Assembly (NCBI RefSeq): GCF_006636205.1
Contig: NZ_VIGB01000003.1
Coordinates: 6,140,501-6,204,500, forward strand
Direction: 5' to 3'
DNA length: 64,000 nt
Source of the DNA: Kitasatospora acidiphila
Lineage (GTDB): Bacteria > Actinomycetota > Actinomycetes > Streptomycetales > Streptomycetaceae
In this document: positions 61,396 through 64,000 of the stretch, one piece after another
Layout of the letters: each line of letters starts with the position of its first letter
Numbering within the stretch: the first letter of the stretch is position 1
Program-made: the position numbers and the translations under genes
Notes under the pieces: generated by a model
What the model saw: the letters and a program-made list of their open reading frames with translations, nothing else
The model's database searches: none
Told to the model about the DNA's origin: nothing

Positions 61396-64000
61396 TCACC
61401 TGGGCGTCGGCCCGGCTGACACCAGCAGGCCCAGTGCCTCGTCGTAAGCCAGCTGAAACTCACCCAGCTGCGCCCTCCCGGCCTCATCGAGCTCCAAAGC
61501 GCGGCTGTACCGGAGCCACGGGTGATCCCGCCAGCCCGGGAGAGGGCTGAGCTGCTGCTCGGCCGTCGCAGTCAGCTTGCTGGGTAGTCGCACGGTGCCC
61601 GCCAGTACGTCGTCGACCAACTCGGGCGCCACTTCGCCGTTCGGGCCCAGGCGTCGCCCCGACACAGCGCACGGCCCCTTGCCGTCGTAGCGCACCAGCA
61701 CCACTTCCACGCTCCGCTCACCATCGCGAACTAGAGCCTCGAACTGCCCCTCGTTCAGGCTCCCATGGGCCCCTGCGTAGTGCATGCCCGCCAGGTTCGG
61801 CGCGCCATGCTCGCCGGCACGGGTCAACAGGTAGTCCTGTGCGGCTGCCGCGCGACGGTTCTGCCTGTCCGTCCACTGCTCACGCGCTGAGTTGAGCGCC
61901 TGCCTCCAGTCGAGTGGAACCAGACCCTGGTCCGTTCCGTAGCCCTCCGCGACCAAGCCTGGCACTTGTGCCGGAATCTGCCAGCCGTCCTTGCCCGCTG
62001 CCATGACCTGCGCGGCCGTGCGCAGAAGCAGATATCGCCCGTAGATGGCCTCGCTGGCCGGCAGAATCGACGGTGGCCCGTCATCGTGTGGTGCGAATCC
62101 GGTGACCACTACTGCTGGAACGGCCAGGCGCTCCGGCCGCACCACGCCGTCATGCCGATGCAAGCGGCCGATCCGCTGCAGCAGCAGGTCGATTGGCGCC
62201 AGATCGGTCACCAGAAGGTCCGCGTCCACATCGAAGGACTGCTCTGCCAGTTGGGTAGCGACAACGATCAATCGGCCAGGTCGCTTCCGATCCGGACCAG
62301 GAGGCCCGAGCAACTTCAGACACTCCTCTGTGCGTTCCGCCCGATGGCCCGCGTGCAAGCGGCCGTGCAGTAGCTGGACATCCGCGCCGAACACCTTGCG
62401 GAGGGCCTCGTACGAATCCTGCGCACGCGCGACGGTGTTCCGGATTACAAGCGCACAGCCACGGTCGCCGAGGCGCTTGCTCAACAGCTCGACCAGGCTC
62501 TTGTGGGGCGCAGCTGTTGTCGCACTCCGCTCGGCCGCCTGCGTCTCTGGCGGCAGCTCAGGCAGCATCTCTACCTGGACGTTCAGGCCCTGGGAACGCC
62601 ATGGTGTCGTGCTTTCGACCAGGAACTGCGGCTTGCCACAGTTTAGCCAGGCCGCCGTGACACTCGGGTACCCAGCCGGCTCCGCGAGCTCGGCCGCAAT
62701 TGCCTCGGTAACGTCGGCAACCTCGGCCGACCGGGCTCCGGCCAGGTAGGCCGCCACCAACTCCCGGCGCTGCGAAGGCGGAAGAGTGGCTGAGAGCAGT
62801 AGCACCGGTACCTGCCCTTGGCCCAGCCACCACAGGCCCTCCTTGAGGAACTGAGACATATAGACGTCCGCCGCGTGGACTTCATCCAGCACCACGACCT
62901 TCCCCGCCAGACCCGCGGCGCGCAGCATGACGTGCTTGGTGCGGGTCGCGGTGAAGAGCAGCTGGTCGATCGTGCCTACGGCAAACGGGCTCAGCAGCCC
63001 ACGGCGCCGACCGAGGAACCACTCTGCCGGAGCCCGCCGGACATGGTGGCCGTGGTCGCCTGCTTCGAAGTCAGCCGCCATGCCGTACTCGTCTGGCTCG
63101 TCCTCACCCACTGACGCGAAGCACGCGTCTGCATCGAGACTCCAATCCTCGACGTCCGCCAGCAGCCCGCGCCACTCTCGATTGAACATGCGCTTGCCAT
63201 GCAGGAGAGCGACCTGCTCCTCCAGGCCACCCCTGAGACCTTCCAGCCACTTCCGGACCTGACTGAACATGGGGTCGCTGGTCGCCTGTGTGGGCATGCC
63301 CACGAACACGCCGTCCACACCGAACCGGGCCGCGATCAGCTCGACAGCAGCCAGCGCCGCCTTCGTCTTACCCTCACCCATCGGCCCCTCGACAACCAGC
63401 AAGCCGGGCCCGCTCATCCGTCCAGCGACATCGAGCAACAACCGCTGCGAGTCACGGGGTTGTGCGCCGAACCGATCCGCGAATGCTGTCGGGCTTGGAA
63501 ACGGCAGATGCCCCCACCCGCCGCGCAGGCCCAACTTCGACCACGCCGCGGATGCTCGATCCTGCGCGGCAGGCATCCGCACCCTTGAAAGGTCGTCGAC
63601 GCCACTGAAATAGCGTTCATCGCTGGCGATCCAGTCACACATCACTACCAGGCCGGACAGCTGGAGCTGTAATGCGCGAGAAGGCTGACGCTGCGGCTGG
63701 ACCCCCTGCAACGGTCGCTCACCCGTGTAGCCCACCTCGTAGCTGAACAACTCGACCAGGGCATCCTGAGCGGCTTCCCAAGCGGGCCCTTGGCCTTGCA
63801 GTTTCGGTTTTCCGGCGCCGAGCTGGCCGAGAGTCGGGAACTTTCCGTGATGGCCGGCGATCAGAGGCCACACCCAGTCGATGTGTGCAGCGTCCCACTG
63901 ATTTGCTGTCAACAGACGGCGGATCAACTTGCCGCCAGCCTTGTCATGCCGCCACGACGTGCGACCCACTGCGAACCGGTCCCACGTCAGCCCCGACGCC
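61396..64000 (-). CDS. cas3: Cas3 helicase-nuclease (type I-E), 5' end outside window
   Basis: About 868 residues are visible; the frame is open to the right edge, so the N-terminus is missing. The HD nuclease part has RHDKAGGKLI and IAGHHGKFP. The helicase has VEGPMGEGKTKAALAA (Walker A), VVLDEVHAADVYM (DEVH box), LLLSATLP (motif III) and QRIGRLHRHD (motif VI). Cas3 unwinds and degrades target DNA recruited by Cascade. It is separated from cas8e by 840 bp, so it may be transcribed on its own. Confidence 0.95.
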   Translation of the reverse strand, partial: ASGLTWDRFAVGRTSWRHDKAGGKLIRRLLTANQWDAAHIDWVWPLIAGHHGKFPTLGQLGAGKPKLQGQGPAWEAAQDALVELFSYEVGYTGERPLQGVQPQRQPSRALQLQLSGLVVMCDWIASDERYFSGVDDLSRVRMPAAQDRASAAWSKLGLRGGWGHLPFPSPTAFADRFGAQPRDSQRLLLDVAGRMSGPGLLVVEGPMGEGKTKAALAAVELIAARFGVDGVFVGMPTQATSDPMFSQVRKWLEGLRGGLEEQVALLHGKRMFNREWRGLLADVEDWSLDADACFASVGEDEPDEYGMAADFEAGDHGHHVRRAPAEWFLGRRRGLLSPFAVGTIDQLLFTATRTKHVMLRAAGLAGKVVVLDEVHAADVYMSQFLKEGLWWLGQGQVPVLLLSATLPPSQRRELVAAYLAGARSAEVADVTEAIAAELAEPAGYPSVTAAWLNCGKPQFLVESTTPWRSQGLNVQVEMLPELPPETQAAERSATTAAPHKSLVELLSKRLGDRGCALVIRNTVARAQDSYEALRKVFGADVQLLHGRLHAGHRAERTEECLKLLGPPGPDRKRPGRLIVVATQLAEQSFDVDADLLVTDLAPIDLLLQRIGRLHRHDGVVRPERLAVPAVVVTGFAPHDDGPPSILPASEAIYGRYLLLRTAAQVMAAGKDGWQIPAQVPGLVAEGYGTDQGLVPLDWRQALNSAREQWTDRQNRRAAAAQDYLLTRAGEHGAPNLAGMHYAGAHGSLNEGQFEALVRDGERSVEVVLVRYDGKGPCAVSGRRLGPNGEVAPELVDDVLAGTVRLPSKLTATAEQQLSPLPGWRDHPWLRYSRALELDEAGRAQLGEFQLAYDEALGLLVSAGPTPR

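Overview
The window is high-GC actinobacterial DNA, most likely from Streptomyces or a close relative. Codon third positions are strongly G/C, GTG and TTG starts are common, and it carries actinomycete hallmark families (DUF5753, HATPase_c_2, WhiB). No tRNA, rRNA or integrase was recognised.

Region 1 (1-2300 and 17799-46524) is a tailed (siphovirus-like) prophage. Its late genes run left to right: major capsid E (cut by the left edge), small head genes, minor capsid protein, two head-closure paralogues, neck, tail-terminator and tail-tube proteins, tail assembly chaperones joined by a GGGAAAA slippery site, a 1386-aa tape measure, tail tip and fibre. A low-GC divergent pair carrying a TIR-like defence gene follows, then amidase endolysin, holin and a strong terminator. 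From 35.1 to 46.5 kb lies the early region: DNA-binding proteins, RecA-like ATPase, Cas4-like exonuclease, a replication initiator containing 23-bp iterons, C5 methyltransferase, WhiB and small phage proteins. This region has its own repeated signals: CCTCTTGGAG leaders, TATAGAAT promoter-like boxes and AGATAGGTRRCAAC boxes.

Region 2 (2347-17715) is about 15 kb of non-structural cargo lying inside the phage head genes. It starts with an epimerase, a TPR regulator, an ATPase, a zincin-like protein and a DUF5753 protein. Then comes a tightly overlapped operon (8122-17022, followed by folE): queC, queD, queE, a reverse-transcriptase-like protein, an FGE/C-type-lectin-fold protein, a DUF6884-like protein, a GT2 glycosyltransferase, a radical SAM enzyme, a phosphoribosyltransferase, a GT4 glycosyltransferase, a flap-exonuclease homologue and a PIG-L deacetylase. 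FolE+QueD+QueE+QueC make preQ0 from GTP. The remaining genes suggest a glycosylated 7-deazapurine nucleoside or nucleic-acid modification that I cannot match to a known pathway. This operon is the best candidate for an undescribed system.

Region 3 (46.5-64 kb) is chromosomal: a broken BAAT-type hydrolase, an IS630-like transposase, a long type I-E CRISPR array (about 80 repeat units, 28-bp repeat) and the cas operon on the minus strand (cas3 partial, cas8e, cse2, cas7e, cas5e, cas6e, cas1, cas2). Degenerate repeats of another type and a small membrane-protein gene lie between cas3 and cas8e.

Seven genes between 36 and 61 kb carry eight frameshifts. All are -1, and at least seven can be repaired by adding one C or G to a short homopolymer. 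Sequencing error is therefore as likely as real decay.
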